From NCBI GenBank assembly GCA_002361935.1, contig DESD01000035.1, positions 12,396 through 58,216 of the forward strand: a DNA stretch of 45,821 nucleotides, given 5' to 3'. The notes under the pieces are model-generated. The model saw nothing but the letters and a program-made list of their open reading frames with translations. It had not been told where the DNA came from and made no database searches. This DNA is from Ruminococcaceae bacterium UBA3323. Its GTDB lineage: Bacteria > Bacillota > Clostridia > Oscillospirales > Acutalibacteraceae. A program made the position numbers and the translations under genes. Positions 7,374-15,904 of the stretch are shown here, in pieces; position 1 is the stretch's first letter; every line of letters begins with the position of its first letter.

Positions 7374-7917
7374 AGCAGAAATATTAAGATATTTAAGAAC
7401 AAAAAGTACAATTGAGGATGAAGCACTTTTAAATCTGATAGAAGAGCTTATGGACGAGGTTAACAAAACCGTAAAGCCCAAAAGCATATACAGGATTTTT
7501 GACTGCACGGTTACGGATGATGCGCTTATCCTTGAGAATTTTGAGTTTAAAAGCAAAAGGCTGGCAGAAAACTTAAAGGGCTGCTCCAAAGTTGCCGTGC
7601 TTGCTGCTACTGTCGGAACAGAGGGGGACAGGCTCCTTCGCCGATATAATACCGAGGGCGCAAGGCTTGCTGTAATGCAGGCGGTGCTTGCTTCAAAGAT
7701 TGAAGAAATCTGCGATGCGGTTCAGGAGAATATAGAAAAGGAAAACCATATTAAAACAAGGCAGAGATATTCGCCGGGATATTTCGATTTGGATATATCC
7801 GAACAGAAAAAGCTTTTCAGCCTTGTTGAAATAACAAAAAGATGCGGAATTTCTCTGACGGATACCTGCCAGATGATTCCAACAAAATCAGTTACGGCTT
7901 TTACAGGAATAGAGTGA
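7366..7917 (+). CDS. Methionine synthase reactivation domain, stand-alone
   Basis: A 183-residue protein matching the AdoMet-binding activation domain that forms the C-terminus of E. coli MetH. The tell-tale segment is RYSPGYFDLDISEQKKLF (about 140-157), with GISLTDTCQMIPTKSVTAF at the end; R-x-x-P-G-Y is the AdoMet site. It is expected to drive reductive remethylation of cob(II)alamin on the separate MetH polypeptide. The start overlaps the metF stop (ATGAATAA). This split arrangement is known in Thermotoga and many Clostridia. Confidence 0.88.
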   Translation: MNKAEILRYLRTKSTIEDEALLNLIEELMDEVNKTVKPKSIYRIFDCTVTDDALILENFEFKSKRLAENLKGCSKVAVLAATVGTEGDRLLRRYNTEGARLAVMQAVLASKIEEICDAVQENIEKENHIKTRQRYSPGYFDLDISEQKKLFSLVEITKRCGISLTDTCQMIPTKSVTAFTGIE

Positions 7918-7944
7918 TAAATCAACTATTCCGATTGTATTTAC

Positions 7945-8025
7945 CTCAAAATTTGTCTATGGCATAATTTTGAGATGGCTGAATTCACATCACGCCTTAT
8001 CCGGCTGCGATAAGGTATTTGTGAT
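7945..8025 (+). other. Two-hairpin structured leader between the reactivation gene and metH
   Basis: Hairpin 1: CTCAAAATT (7945-7953) and AATTTTGAG (7966-7974), 9 bp, 12-nt loop. Hairpin 2: CCTTATC (7995-8001) and GATAAGG (8009-8015), 7 bp, enclosed by ATCAC (7989-7993) and GTGAT (8021-8025). It does not match the cobalamin, SAM or THF riboswitch consensus I know. Could be an attenuator, a processing site or a new regulatory RNA. Confidence 0.5.
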
Positions 8026-8065
8026 TTTAAATCTAATTTGTTGCCAGAAAGGCTATGCGAATTGT

Positions 8066-10381
8066 ATGAAAATTAAATTTTTTGACGGAAGCATGGGAAC
8101 AATGCTTCAATCAGCAGGCTTAAAGGCAGGCGAACTGCCGGAGCTGTTAAATTTAACAGATGAAGAAAAGGTGCTTGCCGTTCATAAAGCCTATGCGGCG
8201 GCAGGCTGTGAATATATTACAACAAACACCTTCGGTGCAAACCGCCTGAAAATGGATAATTACGAAGCGGTAATCCGAAAGGGTGTTGAAATTGCGAAAA
8301 GGGCAGGAAAAAAGGTTGCGCTTGATATAGGCCCTACGGGTAAGCTTCTTAAGCCTATGGGAGATCTTGATTTCAACGATGCTATAGATATCTTTGCAGG
8401 GATGATTAATGCCGGCAAAGACGGTGCCGATGTTGTTATTATTGAAACCATGAGCGATACTTACGAAATTAAGGCGGCTGTTCTTGCAGCAAAGGAAAAC
8501 TGCAATCTGCCTGTTTTGGTTACAATGATATTTGATGAAAACGCAAGGCTGCTTACAGGGGCGGATATAAAAACCGCTGTTGCAATGCTTGAAGGACTTG
8601 GCGTTGATGCAATCGGCTTCAACTGCGGGCTTGGTCCGAAGCAGATGATTGCGTTTGTTGAGGAAATTCGGAAATGGACAAGTCTGCCGATTATTGTTCA
8701 GCCGAATGCCGGACTTCCCGAAAGTGTAAACGGAAAAACGGTTTATAATGTTTCCCCGTCTGAATTCGCCGAAGATATGAGGAAAATGGCAGAGCTTGGA
8801 GTATCCTATTTGGGCGGCTGCTGCGGAACAACGCCTAAGCATCTTGAAGAAATGATTAAGCTTTGTGCGGATATTTCCGAAAATGTTCCCGAAAAAAAGA
8901 ATTTCAGCCTGATATCCTCTTATAGTGAAACGGTTGAGTTTTCGGCCAAGCCTGTTGTTATCGGTGAAAGAATTAACCCAACGGGTAAAAAGCTTTTTAA
9001 AGAGGCTTTAAGAAGAAAAGACATAGATTATATTATTAAAGAGGGAATTGCTCAAAAGGATGCAGGTGCGCATATTCTGGATGTTAATGTAGGTCTTCCC
9101 GAAATTGATGAAGCTGAAATGATGAAAAGTGCTGTTTATGCACTTCAAAGTGTGCTTTCAACTCCGCTGCAGATAGATACAACCGATATTGCCGCTCTTG
9201 AAACGGCGCTCCGTATTTACAACGGAAAGCCGATGCTCAATTCCGTAAACGGCAAGGAAAAAAATATGAAAGAGGTTTTTCCTCTTGCCAAAAAATACGG
9301 TGCAGTTGTTGTCTGTCTTTGTCTGGATGAAAACGGTATACCCGAAAATGCAGAGGGCCGGATAAGAATAGCGGAAAAAATCATAAATACTGCCGCTGAA
9401 TACGGTATTGATAAAAAAGATCTTATTGTTGATGCGTTGACTATGACGATAAGTACGGATATAAATAATTCAATTGAAACACTGAAGGCGGTTAAGTATA
9501 TCAAAGAGGTTCTCGGTGTGCATACCGTTCTCGGTGTGTCCAATATTTCCTTTGGTCTGCCGAAAAGAGAGGCTGTGAATACGGCTTTCTTTACATTGGC
9601 GCTTCAAAGCGGACTTTCGGCGGGTATTATCAATCCGCAGTCGCAGTCTATGATGAATGCATATTATTCGTTCAATGCGCTTTCGGCTCTTGATGAAAAC
9701 TGCTCTGAATATATTGACAGTGTAACGGTTTCGGAGGCATCGAAGGCAGATACAAATGTAACGCTTCATACAGCAATTGTTAAAGGGATGAAAGAAGACG
9801 CAGCAGTCTGTGCAAAAGAACTGTTAAAGGATCAGGATTCCCTTGATGTAATCAACAAGTATATTATTCCTGCACTGGATGAGGTCGGTGCAGGCTTTGA
9901 AGCAAATAAAATTTTTCTGCCCCAGCTTCTTATGAGTGCCGATTCTGCAAAAGCGGCATTTGATGTTATCAAAGAAAAAATGATACTAAGCGGTGCAAAA
10001 CAGAAAAACGGCGATAAAATCGTGCTTGCAACGGTTCACGGGGATATCCACGATATCGGCAAGAATATCGTTAAGGTGCTGCTTGCAAACTATGGCTTTG
10101 ATGTTATAGATCTGGGAAAGGATGTTCCCGAAGAGGAGGTTCTTCAGGCCGTTGTTGAAAATAATGTTAAGCTTGTGGGGCTTTCTGCACTGATGACAAC
10201 AACGGTACCGTCAATGGAAAGAACCATAAAGCTTCTTCATGAAAACACAGATGCCATGGTTTTTGTGGGTGGTGCGGTTTTAACCCAATCCTATGCCGAT
10301 ATGATTCACGCAGATTGGTATACCAAGGATGCAATGGAAAGCGTAAGGGTAGCCAAAGAATTTTTTTCAGAGCGAACCTGA
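8066..10381 (+). CDS. metH: Cobalamin-dependent methionine synthase without reactivation domain
   Basis: Transfers methyl from methyl-THF to homocysteine through cobalamin. The 771-residue protein has a homocysteine-binding barrel (about 1-280; Zn ligands C187 in GFNCG, and C252/C253 in GGCCGTTP), a pterin-binding domain (about 297-550; GERINPTG, LDVNVG), a B12 cap helix domain (about 580-655) and a B12-binding domain with DIHDIGKN (H662 as lower axial ligand). It ends at residue 771, where E. coli MetH continues into its activation domain, which here is the separate gene at 7366. ATG at 8066 starts the conserved KIKFFDGSMGTML; 32 upstream open codons run through leader hairpins. The only purine-rich site (AAAGG) is 13 nt away, so initiation may be weak or structure-dependent. 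Confidence 0.93.
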   Translation: MKIKFFDGSMGTMLQSAGLKAGELPELLNLTDEEKVLAVHKAYAAAGCEYITTNTFGANRLKMDNYEAVIRKGVEIAKRAGKKVALDIGPTGKLLKPMGDLDFNDAIDIFAGMINAGKDGADVVIIETMSDTYEIKAAVLAAKENCNLPVLVTMIFDENARLLTGADIKTAVAMLEGLGVDAIGFNCGLGPKQMIAFVEEIRKWTSLPIIVQPNAGLPESVNGKTVYNVSPSEFAEDMRKMAELGVSYLGGCCGTTPKHLEEMIKLCADISENVPEKKNFSLISSYSETVEFSAKPVVIGERINPTGKKLFKEALRRKDIDYIIKEGIAQKDAGAHILDVNVGLPEIDEAEMMKSAVYALQSVLSTPLQIDTTDIAALETALRIYNGKPMLNSVNGKEKNMKEVFPLAKKYGAVVVCLCLDENGIPENAEGRIRIAEKIINTAAEYGIDKKDLIVDALTMTISTDINNSIETLKAVKYIKEVLGVHTVLGVSNISFGLPKREAVNTAFFTLALQSGLSAGIINPQSQSMMNAYYSFNALSALDENCSEYIDSVTVSEASKADTNVTLHTAIVKGMKEDAAVCAKELLKDQDSLDVINKYIIPALDEVGAGFEANKIFLPQLLMSADSAKAAFDVIKEKMILSGAKQKNGDKIVLATVHGDIHDIGKNIVKVLLANYGFDVIDLGKDVPEEEVLQAVVENNVKLVGLSALMTTTVPSMERTIKLLHENTDAMVFVGGAVLTQSYADMIHADWYTKDAMESVRVAKEFFSERT

Positions 10382-10412
10382 TTCCAACCTAAACTTAAAG
10401 GAGATTAACAAG

Positions 10413-11144
10413 ATGATAGAATTAAAGGATGTTGAATTTAAGGTTGATTCCCCGAACGGAGAGCTTGAAATTATTGATAAAATCAATCTTAAAATAGAAA
10501 GCGGAAAATTTATTGTAATTACAGGCCCGAACGGGGGAGGTAAATCAACGCTTGCTAAGCTTATTATGGGAATTGAAAAGCCTACAGGCGGTAAAATTCT
10601 TTTTGACGGCAGGGATATTACGGATATGCCTATAAATGAAAGGGCAAAGCTCGGTATCGGCTATGGCTTCCAGACACCGCCGAGGTTTAAGGGGCTTACT
10701 GTCCGCAAGCTTTTAAGCCTTGCTCACGGAAGCGAGCTTCCGAGTGATGAATGCTCTGCTTATTTAACAAGCGTAGGCCTTTGCTCTGCCGATTACCTTA
10801 ACCGTGAAGTTGACAGTTCCCTTTCCGGCGGAGAGGTTAAAAGAATTGAAATTGCTTCTCTTATGGCAAGAAATTTAAAATTGGCAATTTATGATGAGCC
10901 GGAAGCAGGTATTGACCTTTGGAGCTTTGCAAAGCTTGTGGAAAGCTTTAAAACAATCTCTAAAAATCGTCATGAAAGCGTGCTTATTATAAGCCATCAG
11001 GAAAGAATTATGCAGCTTGCCGATGAGATTGTCATTATTGCAAACGGAAAAATCTCAAGACAGGGTGCGAAGGATGAGATTTTCCCCGAGCTTTTAAAGC
11101 AGCTTGGAAATGAAAGCAGCTGTGCTTTCAGAAAGGAGGGCTAA
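10413..11144 (+). CDS. SufC-like ABC ATPase of a two-component Fe-S assembly system
   Basis: Soluble ABC ATPase for iron-sulfur cluster assembly. In 243 residues it has Walker A GPNGGGKST (38-46), a Q-loop (Q87), signature LSGGEVKR (137-144) and Walker B LAIYDEPEAGID (157-168), the EAG/D pattern typical of SufC. It pairs with the SufB/D-like gene 3 nt downstream. There is no sufD, sufS or sufU here, so this is the minimal two-gene form (called SMS in recent literature) that I know from archaea and many Clostridia. A good AAGGAG precedes the ATG; no gap suggests a separate promoter from metH. Confidence 0.9.
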   Translation: MIELKDVEFKVDSPNGELEIIDKINLKIESGKFIVITGPNGGGKSTLAKLIMGIEKPTGGKILFDGRDITDMPINERAKLGIGYGFQTPPRFKGLTVRKLLSLAHGSELPSDECSAYLTSVGLCSADYLNREVDSSLSGGEVKRIEIASLMARNLKLAIYDEPEAGIDLWSFAKLVESFKTISKNRHESVLIISHQERIMQLADEIVIIANGKISRQGAKDEIFPELLKQLGNESSCAFRKEG

Positions 11145-11147
11145 TCC

Positions 11148-12065
11148 ATGCTTAAAATTGATTCAGAATTGCTTAAAACAATTGCGGATCTTCATGAGAT
11201 TCCCAGCGGTGCATATAATATAAGAAAGAACGGCTCTGCCATGGGCAGAAGAAGCACGGAGCATATTGAAATTATCCCGAAGGAGGATAAGCCGGGAATT
11301 GATATCCGAATTGCTCCGAATACAAAGAATGAAAGTGTGCATATTCCTGTTATTCTTTCGGAAAGCGGAATGACAGATGTTGTTTACAATGATTTTTATA
11401 TCGGCGAAAACAGCGATGTTGTTATCGTTGCAGGCTGCGGCATTCATAATTCTGGCAGTGAAAACAGCCGGCACGACGGAATTCATACCTTTTATGTTGG
11501 CAAGGGCGCAAAGGTAAAATATGTTGAAAAGCATTACGGCGAGGGCGAGGGAACCGGCGCAAGAATCTTAAATCCCGTTACGATTGTAAATCTTGATGAA
11601 AATGCATCTGCCGAAATGGAAATGGTGCAGATAAAGGGCGTTGATTCAACAAAAAGAGATACAACCGCCAATCTTGAAAAGGGTGCCAAGCTTACAATTA
11701 CCGAAAGGCTTATGACCCACGGAAAGCAGTTTGCGGAATCTAATGTTGAAATCAATATGAACGGCGAGGAATCGGTTTGCCAGATTGTAAGCCGAAGCGT
11801 GGGGAAAAACGATTCGGTTCAGGTTTTCCATCCTAAGGTTATCGGCAATTGTGCCTGCCGTGCGCATGTTCAGTGCGATTCCATTATTATGGATGATGCA
11901 AAAATTGCATCTATTCCTGAAATTGACGCTGCAAGTGCAGATGCCCAGCTTGTTCACGAAGCGGCAATCGGAAAAATTAATTCCGATCAGCTTCTTAAGC
12001 TTATGACCTTCGGTATGGATGAGGAAGAAGCCGAAGAGGTTATTGTTCAGGGCTTCTTAAAGTAA
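11148..12065 (+). CDS. SufB/SufD-like Fe-S cluster scaffold
   Basis: A 305-residue SufBD-fold protein, much shorter than E. coli SufB (about 495) because the N-terminal helical domain is reduced. The beta-helix core is followed by HVQCDS (C243) and QLVHEAAIGKINSDQL (H270, E271). These align with the SufB cysteine and with the SufB/SufD glutamate and histidine known to be needed for cluster assembly, so a homodimer could do the work of SufB plus SufD. Partner of the upstream ATPase. AGGAGG lies within the end of the previous gene. Confidence 0.88.
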   Translation: MLKIDSELLKTIADLHEIPSGAYNIRKNGSAMGRRSTEHIEIIPKEDKPGIDIRIAPNTKNESVHIPVILSESGMTDVVYNDFYIGENSDVVIVAGCGIHNSGSENSRHDGIHTFYVGKGAKVKYVEKHYGEGEGTGARILNPVTIVNLDENASAEMEMVQIKGVDSTKRDTTANLEKGAKLTITERLMTHGKQFAESNVEINMNGEESVCQIVSRSVGKNDSVQVFHPKVIGNCACRAHVQCDSIIMDDAKIASIPEIDAASADAQLVHEAAIGKINSDQLLKLMTFGMDEEEAEEVIVQGFLK

Positions 12066-12070
12066 ATATG

Positions 12071-12100
12071 AAAAAAGGAAGAGCATTGCTCTTCCTTTTT
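12071..12100. terminator. Bidirectional terminator between the Fe-S pair and DUF2804 gene
   Basis: Hairpin AAAAAGGAAGAGC-ATT-GCTCTTCCTTTTT, symmetric, with A-run and T-run on both strands, between convergent genes. Confidence 0.9.
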
Positions 12101-12103
12101 GCT

Positions 12104-13144
12104 TTACCATTTATTATGTACTCTTTCTGCAAAAACCAATTTGTCCTTAACCTTGATTTCCGTGCCGTCATCCAGAATTGCCGTGCCGGACAGCAGACCG
12201 AAAACCTGATGCGGAAGCATACAAATAACCTTAACATCAAACGGAGCCTGCCGGTCTATTATCGGCTTGAACTTCATTTCAAATCTGCCGTCCGACGAGG
12301 TAAAGGTCCATGGATCGGTATACTTATACTTTCCGTTTTCCATCGGAATATGAAATGTTACATCTTCAAGTTTATGAGATTTACCATTATAGAACAGCAT
12401 ATTTTCGCTTGCCGCCGATGTGTTTCCGAAGCCGTAGCCGATATTAAAGCCGAAAACATCTCCGCCATCAAGCACCATCTGCCCGGAACCCCAATACCAT
12501 GTATTATCATAGGTCCAGACGCCTCTGCCCCAATCAAGTGTTGCAAGAGAACCGTTTTCCCGGTTGAATTCATAGCGCCTGCCGTTAAATTCAAAAAAGC
12601 CGTCTGCACGCATGCAGTTTATTTTCTGATTGTAATAAAAGTGCTTATCCTTGTCAAACGGAGTTGCGATAACCATGCTTTCTTCGGGAAATTCCGTTAA
12701 GGTAACATCAAAAACAAGCGCCTTTTTACTGTTGCAGTAATTATCATAGGAGCCGTAAAGTCTGCGCTTTGTGCCGTTATTTTCAAAATGCATATCACAG
12801 GTACCTACTTTTGCACTTACATTACCAACCTCGCTTGTTGCAGGAAGATTGAGTTTGCCAAGCGGAAAAGCGCCAAGCTCCGAATCATTGAACTGAACAG
12901 GGTTTTCTCCGAATTCAAGATGAGAAACCGAAAGGCAGCTTACAAATCCCGAATCGGAAAGGGTGAGGCATAAACCGTAATCCTGATTACCAATGTAATA
13001 ATAGTCCCATTCCTTAATACGCCATTTCGGCGCTTTAATATCCTCTCTGCTGTATTGCCAAAGCAGTTTTTTCGCAAAGCCCGGCTCTGCAATATTTCCG
13101 TTTGCATCAAGAAGCCTTTGCTTTTCTGTGATTTCATGCTGCAT
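12104..13144 (-). CDS. DUF2804 protein (lipocalin-like fold expected)
   Basis: A 346-residue protein that I recognise as DUF2804 from PKWRIKEWDYYYIGN, the central LDWGRGVWTYDNTWYWGSG and GFNIGYGFG. The family is related to hydroxyneurosporene synthase/lipocalin-like domains; no reaction is established. No signal peptide or membrane segment. ATG at 13144 has AAAGGGGT upstream. Monocistronic, with its own promoter at 13232-13260. Confidence 0.8.
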   Translation of the reverse strand: MQHEITEKQRLLDANGNIAEPGFAKKLLWQYSREDIKAPKWRIKEWDYYYIGNQDYGLCLTLSDSGFVSCLSVSHLEFGENPVQFNDSELGAFPLGKLNLPATSEVGNVSAKVGTCDMHFENNGTKRRLYGSYDNYCNSKKALVFDVTLTEFPEESMVIATPFDKDKHFYYNQKINCMRADGFFEFNGRRYEFNRENGSLATLDWGRGVWTYDNTWYWGSGQMVLDGGDVFGFNIGYGFGNTSAASENMLFYNGKSHKLEDVTFHIPMENGKYKYTDPWTFTSSDGRFEMKFKPIIDRQAPFDVKVICMLPHQVFGLLSGTAILDDGTEIKVKDKLVFAERVHNKW

Positions 13145-13231
13145 AAAATTTACCCCTTTAAATTATTCTTCAGTCAAACAAAAGACGAACCCAATAGCCT
13201 AAAACAATCCGTTTCCTGTTTAGCTATATTT

Positions 13232-13260
13232 ATAGTAGCATACTTTTTTTGAAATTTAAA
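13232..13260 (-). promoter_or_regulatory. Promoter of the DUF2804 gene
   Basis: On the minus strand, extended -10 TGC-TACTAT (13232-13237 for the hexamer) with TTTAAA (13255-13260) 17 bp upstream. Confidence 0.55.
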
Positions 13261-13326
13261 GAAGTTTTTACAAATAATATAGGGTTGTAAATATCGGGAG
13301 ACTGACTTTTCATGCAATCGGCATAT

Positions 13327-13344
13327 TTTTAACTTTTTCTTAAC
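13327..13344 (+). promoter_or_regulatory. Response-regulator box pair upstream of the regulator gene
   Basis: TTTTAAC (13327-13333) and TCTTAAC (13338-13344), two direct repeats 11 nt apart, about 57 nt before the regulator's ATG. The same heptamer occurs three times before the ABC ATPase gene (14075-14105), suggesting autoregulation. Confidence 0.55.
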
Positions 13345-13400
13345 TGTTTGAGCTCTTTTAAATACATATAAATAATGCTAAAATATCAATGGTGATAAAA

Positions 13401-14069
13401 ATGAAGAAAATTTTAATTGTGGATGATGATGTAAATATCGGAAATATGCTGGAAGAGGTACTGTCGGCAGAAGGCTATGGCGTTCGCCGTGCTTATTCCG
13501 GTACAGAGGCGGTTATGCTTCTTGATACTCAGCTGCCCGATTTAGTGCTTCTTGATCTTATGCTTCCCGGGCTCAGTGGGGAAGAGGTTCTGCCGAAAAT
13601 AAAGGGGATTCCCGTTATTGTTGTTTCCGCAAAGATAGGCATCGAGGATAAGGTTTCGCTTCTTTTGGGCGGTGCGGCCGATTATATTACAAAGCCGTTT
13701 GATATAAAGGAGCTTCTTGCCCGAATTTCCGTTCAGCTTCGCAGAGCAGAATGCGGCAGTACGGGTGAAAAGCTTTGGTTTGATGATATTTTGCTTGATA
13801 CGGCCTCGCATATCGTTTTCGTTTCGGAAAAGGAAATCAGATTAACCCGAACGGAATATGCAATTTTAAAACTGCTGATGAAAAACCCGAACCAGGTTAT
13901 TGCGAAATCTGTTTTGCTTGAAAGAATAAGTGATGATACGCCGGATTGCACCGAAAGCTCGCTTAAAATTCATATCAGCAATCTCCGTAAAAAATTAAGA
14001 GAGGTCAATCATAAGGATTATATAGAAAGCGTCTGGGGTATCGGCTTTAAGATGCGTGCACAAAATTAA
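13401..14069 (+). CDS. OmpR-family response regulator
   Basis: A 222-residue two-component regulator: receiver domain with acidic D8-D10, phospho-acceptor D52 (LLDLMLPG), S76 and K98 (TKPF), then a winged-helix DNA-binding domain at about 126-220 (RLTRTEYAILKLL, ending YIESVWGIGFKM). First gene of RR-ABC ATPase-ABC permease-HK, a layout typical of antimicrobial-peptide or envelope-stress response modules. ATG at 13401 has GGTGAT upstream; another ATG four codons earlier is less likely. It probably binds the TCTTAAC direct repeats in front of itself and of the transporter. Confidence 0.92.
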   Translation: MKKILIVDDDVNIGNMLEEVLSAEGYGVRRAYSGTEAVMLLDTQLPDLVLLDLMLPGLSGEEVLPKIKGIPVIVVSAKIGIEDKVSLLLGGAADYITKPFDIKELLARISVQLRRAECGSTGEKLWFDDILLDTASHIVFVSEKEIRLTRTEYAILKLLMKNPNQVIAKSVLLERISDDTPDCTESSLKIHISNLRKKLREVNHKDYIESVWGIGFKMRAQN

Positions 14070-14074
14070 TGATT

Positions 14075-14121
14075 TCTTAACCTTTATCTTAACTGCTTTC
14101 TTAACGGATAGGTATTACAAT
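14075..14121 (+). promoter_or_regulatory. Triple TCTTAAC direct repeat and promoter of the ABC transporter genes
   Basis: TCTTAAC occurs at 14075-14081, 14087-14093 and 14099-14105, with an exact 12-nt period. A -10-like TACAAT (14116-14121) follows, so the repeats cover the -35 region. OmpR-family activators use about one-turn direct repeats just there. No good -35 box is present, which fits an activated promoter. Confidence 0.7.
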
Positions 14122-14148
14122 AGCCATAAATTAAAGGAGGAATTACTT

Positions 14149-15063
14149 ATGGAATATGTTTTAAAAACCAATGCTCTCTGTAAAAATTACAGGAATTTTA
14201 AAGCATTGAACAGTCTTTCTATGAGCGTTCCGAAAGGCTCAATTTATGGCTTTGTCGGAAAAAACGGCGCAGGAAAAACAACGCTTATCCGCCTGATCTG
14301 CGGATTGCAGGAGCCAAGCGCAGGTGAATATACGCTTTACGGAAGAAAAAATACAGAAAAGGATATTGCAAAATCACGCAGAAGAATGGGTGCTGTTGTT
14401 GAAACACCGTCTGTTTATCTGGATATGTCTGCTGAGGATAATCTGAAACAGCAGTACCGTATTATCGGATTGCCGTCCTATGACGGAATGAAAGATATCC
14501 TTAAATTGGTTGGTCTTGAGAATACGGGAAAGAAAAAGGCGAAAAATTTTTCTCTTGGTATGAAACAGAGGCTCGGTATTGCCATTGCGCTTGTGGGAGA
14601 TCCGGATTTCCTTGTTTTGGATGAGCCGGTAAACGGACTTGATCCGCAGGGGATTATTGAAATAAGAGAGCTGATTTTAAAGCTGAACCGAGAAAAACAG
14701 ATAACGATTCTGATTTCAAGCCACATTCTTGATGAATTATCCAAGCTTGCCACACATTACGGATTTATAGATGCGGGCAGAATTGTTAAGGAAATCAGTG
14801 CACAGGAGCTTGAAAATGCCTGCCGCAAATGCACAAGGCTTACTGTTTCGTCAACTGCCGTGCTTTCAAGGGTGCTTGAAGAAATGGATGTGGAATATAA
14901 GATTATTTCCGTGACCGAAGCGGATGTTTATGCAAAGGTTAATCTGGCCCAGCTTGTAAATGCTCTTTCTGCCGAAAGCTGCGAATTGCTTTCTGCCTCC
15001 GAAAGGGAAGAAAGCCTTGAAAGCTATTATGTGAATCTGATAGGAGGCGGCAGAAATGAATAA
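14149..15063 (+). CDS. ABC transporter ATPase, antimicrobial-peptide export type (BcrA-like)
   Basis: A 304-residue ATPase with Walker A GKNGAGKT (37-44), signature FSLGMKQRLG and Walker B FLVLDEPVNGLDP, plus a C-terminal extension of about 80 residues (KCTRLTVSS onward) as in BcrA/NatA-type subunits. Its partner permease starts 8 nt before its stop. The start is ATG at 14149 with AAAGGAGG upstream; 31 earlier open codons run back into the regulator gene. Predicted to export or remove a peptide or lipid-active compound; substrate unknown. Confidence 0.9.
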   Translation: MEYVLKTNALCKNYRNFKALNSLSMSVPKGSIYGFVGKNGAGKTTLIRLICGLQEPSAGEYTLYGRKNTEKDIAKSRRRMGAVVETPSVYLDMSAEDNLKQQYRIIGLPSYDGMKDILKLVGLENTGKKKAKNFSLGMKQRLGIAIALVGDPDFLVLDEPVNGLDPQGIIEIRELILKLNREKQITILISSHILDELSKLATHYGFIDAGRIVKEISAQELENACRKCTRLTVSSTAVLSRVLEEMDVEYKIISVTEADVYAKVNLAQLVNALSAESCELLSASEREESLESYYVNLIGGGRNE

Positions 15064-15895
15064 ACTTTTAAAAGCCAATTTCAGCAGATTGAAAAGCGAA
15101 ACCTCTCTGTGGCTTGTTGCAGGGTCTACACTCGGGATTGCAATAGCGTTTGTGCTGGGCAGGGGAATGATAAGCAGAAATCCGAATTATGACGGAGCAG
15201 AAATTACGTTAAACAGTGTTATGTTTGAATTTTTACCGTTTATCGGTTTGCTTTTTGCAGTATTTACAGCGCCTTATATCGGCAAGGAGTACAGCGACAA
15301 AACGATGAGAAACAAGCTGATTGTCGGCCATAAAAGAGAAAATATCTATATTTCCAATTATATAATCTGTTTTGTTGGTTCTCTCTTTATCTACGCTATG
15401 CTGCTTGTTGGTGGTTTTGCCGTTGGTGTTCCGCTTCTCGGCGGTTGGCAGGGGGATATAAGTACACTGATAACTTATATTCTAATGGGTGTTTTCTTTA
15501 CCGCCTCGCTTGCTTCCGTATTAACAATGCTTTGCATGCTCTGCTCAAAACGATCGGTATCTGCAGTTGCTTGTGTCATTCTGGCATTGGGGCTTATGAT
15601 TCTGGCAAGCAGTATCTATAATGCTCTTTCAGAGCCTGAAATGACAAGAGAATTAATCAGCTATACAGTGGATGGCGTTGAATTGGGGGATCCCGTGCCG
15701 AATCCGATGTATGTCGGCGGTTTTAAAAGAACGGTTTTTGAATTTTTAATGCAGTTTCTTCCGACAGGGCAGGGAATTTTAATTGCCAATGAAGAGGTAA
15801 CGCATCCGGTTTTGAATATTATCTATTCCATGGCAACAACGGTAATTGTTAATTTCTGCGGTATAGCTGCATTTAAGAAAAAGGATATAAAATAA
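15056..15895 (+). CDS. ABC transporter permease (ABC-2 type, six segments)
   Basis: A 279-residue membrane protein with hydrophobic segments at about 19-35, 57-75, 102-125, 140-165, 172-190 and 250-272, and the conserved FTAPYIGKEYSDKTMRNKL loop common in ABC-2 permeases linked to BcrA-like ATPases. It overlaps the ATPase gene by 8 nt. Forms the membrane half of the transporter. Confidence 0.88.
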   Translation: MNKLLKANFSRLKSETSLWLVAGSTLGIAIAFVLGRGMISRNPNYDGAEITLNSVMFEFLPFIGLLFAVFTAPYIGKEYSDKTMRNKLIVGHKRENIYISNYIICFVGSLFIYAMLLVGGFAVGVPLLGGWQGDISTLITYILMGVFFTASLASVLTMLCMLCSKRSVSAVACVILALGLMILASSIYNALSEPEMTRELISYTVDGVELGDPVPNPMYVGGFKRTVFEFLMQFLPTGQGILIANEEVTHPVLNIIYSMATTVIVNFCGIAAFKKKDIK

Positions 15896-15904
15896 GGAGA
15901 ACAT

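Noticed and set aside
8153..8842. 229-codon open frame antisense to metH
   Set aside because: Shadow frame with no family signature, inside a well-defined MetH domain.
12068..12700. 210-codon open frame on the plus strand
   Set aside because: It lies antisense to the DUF2804 gene and starts in the terminator; no domain and no ribosome site.
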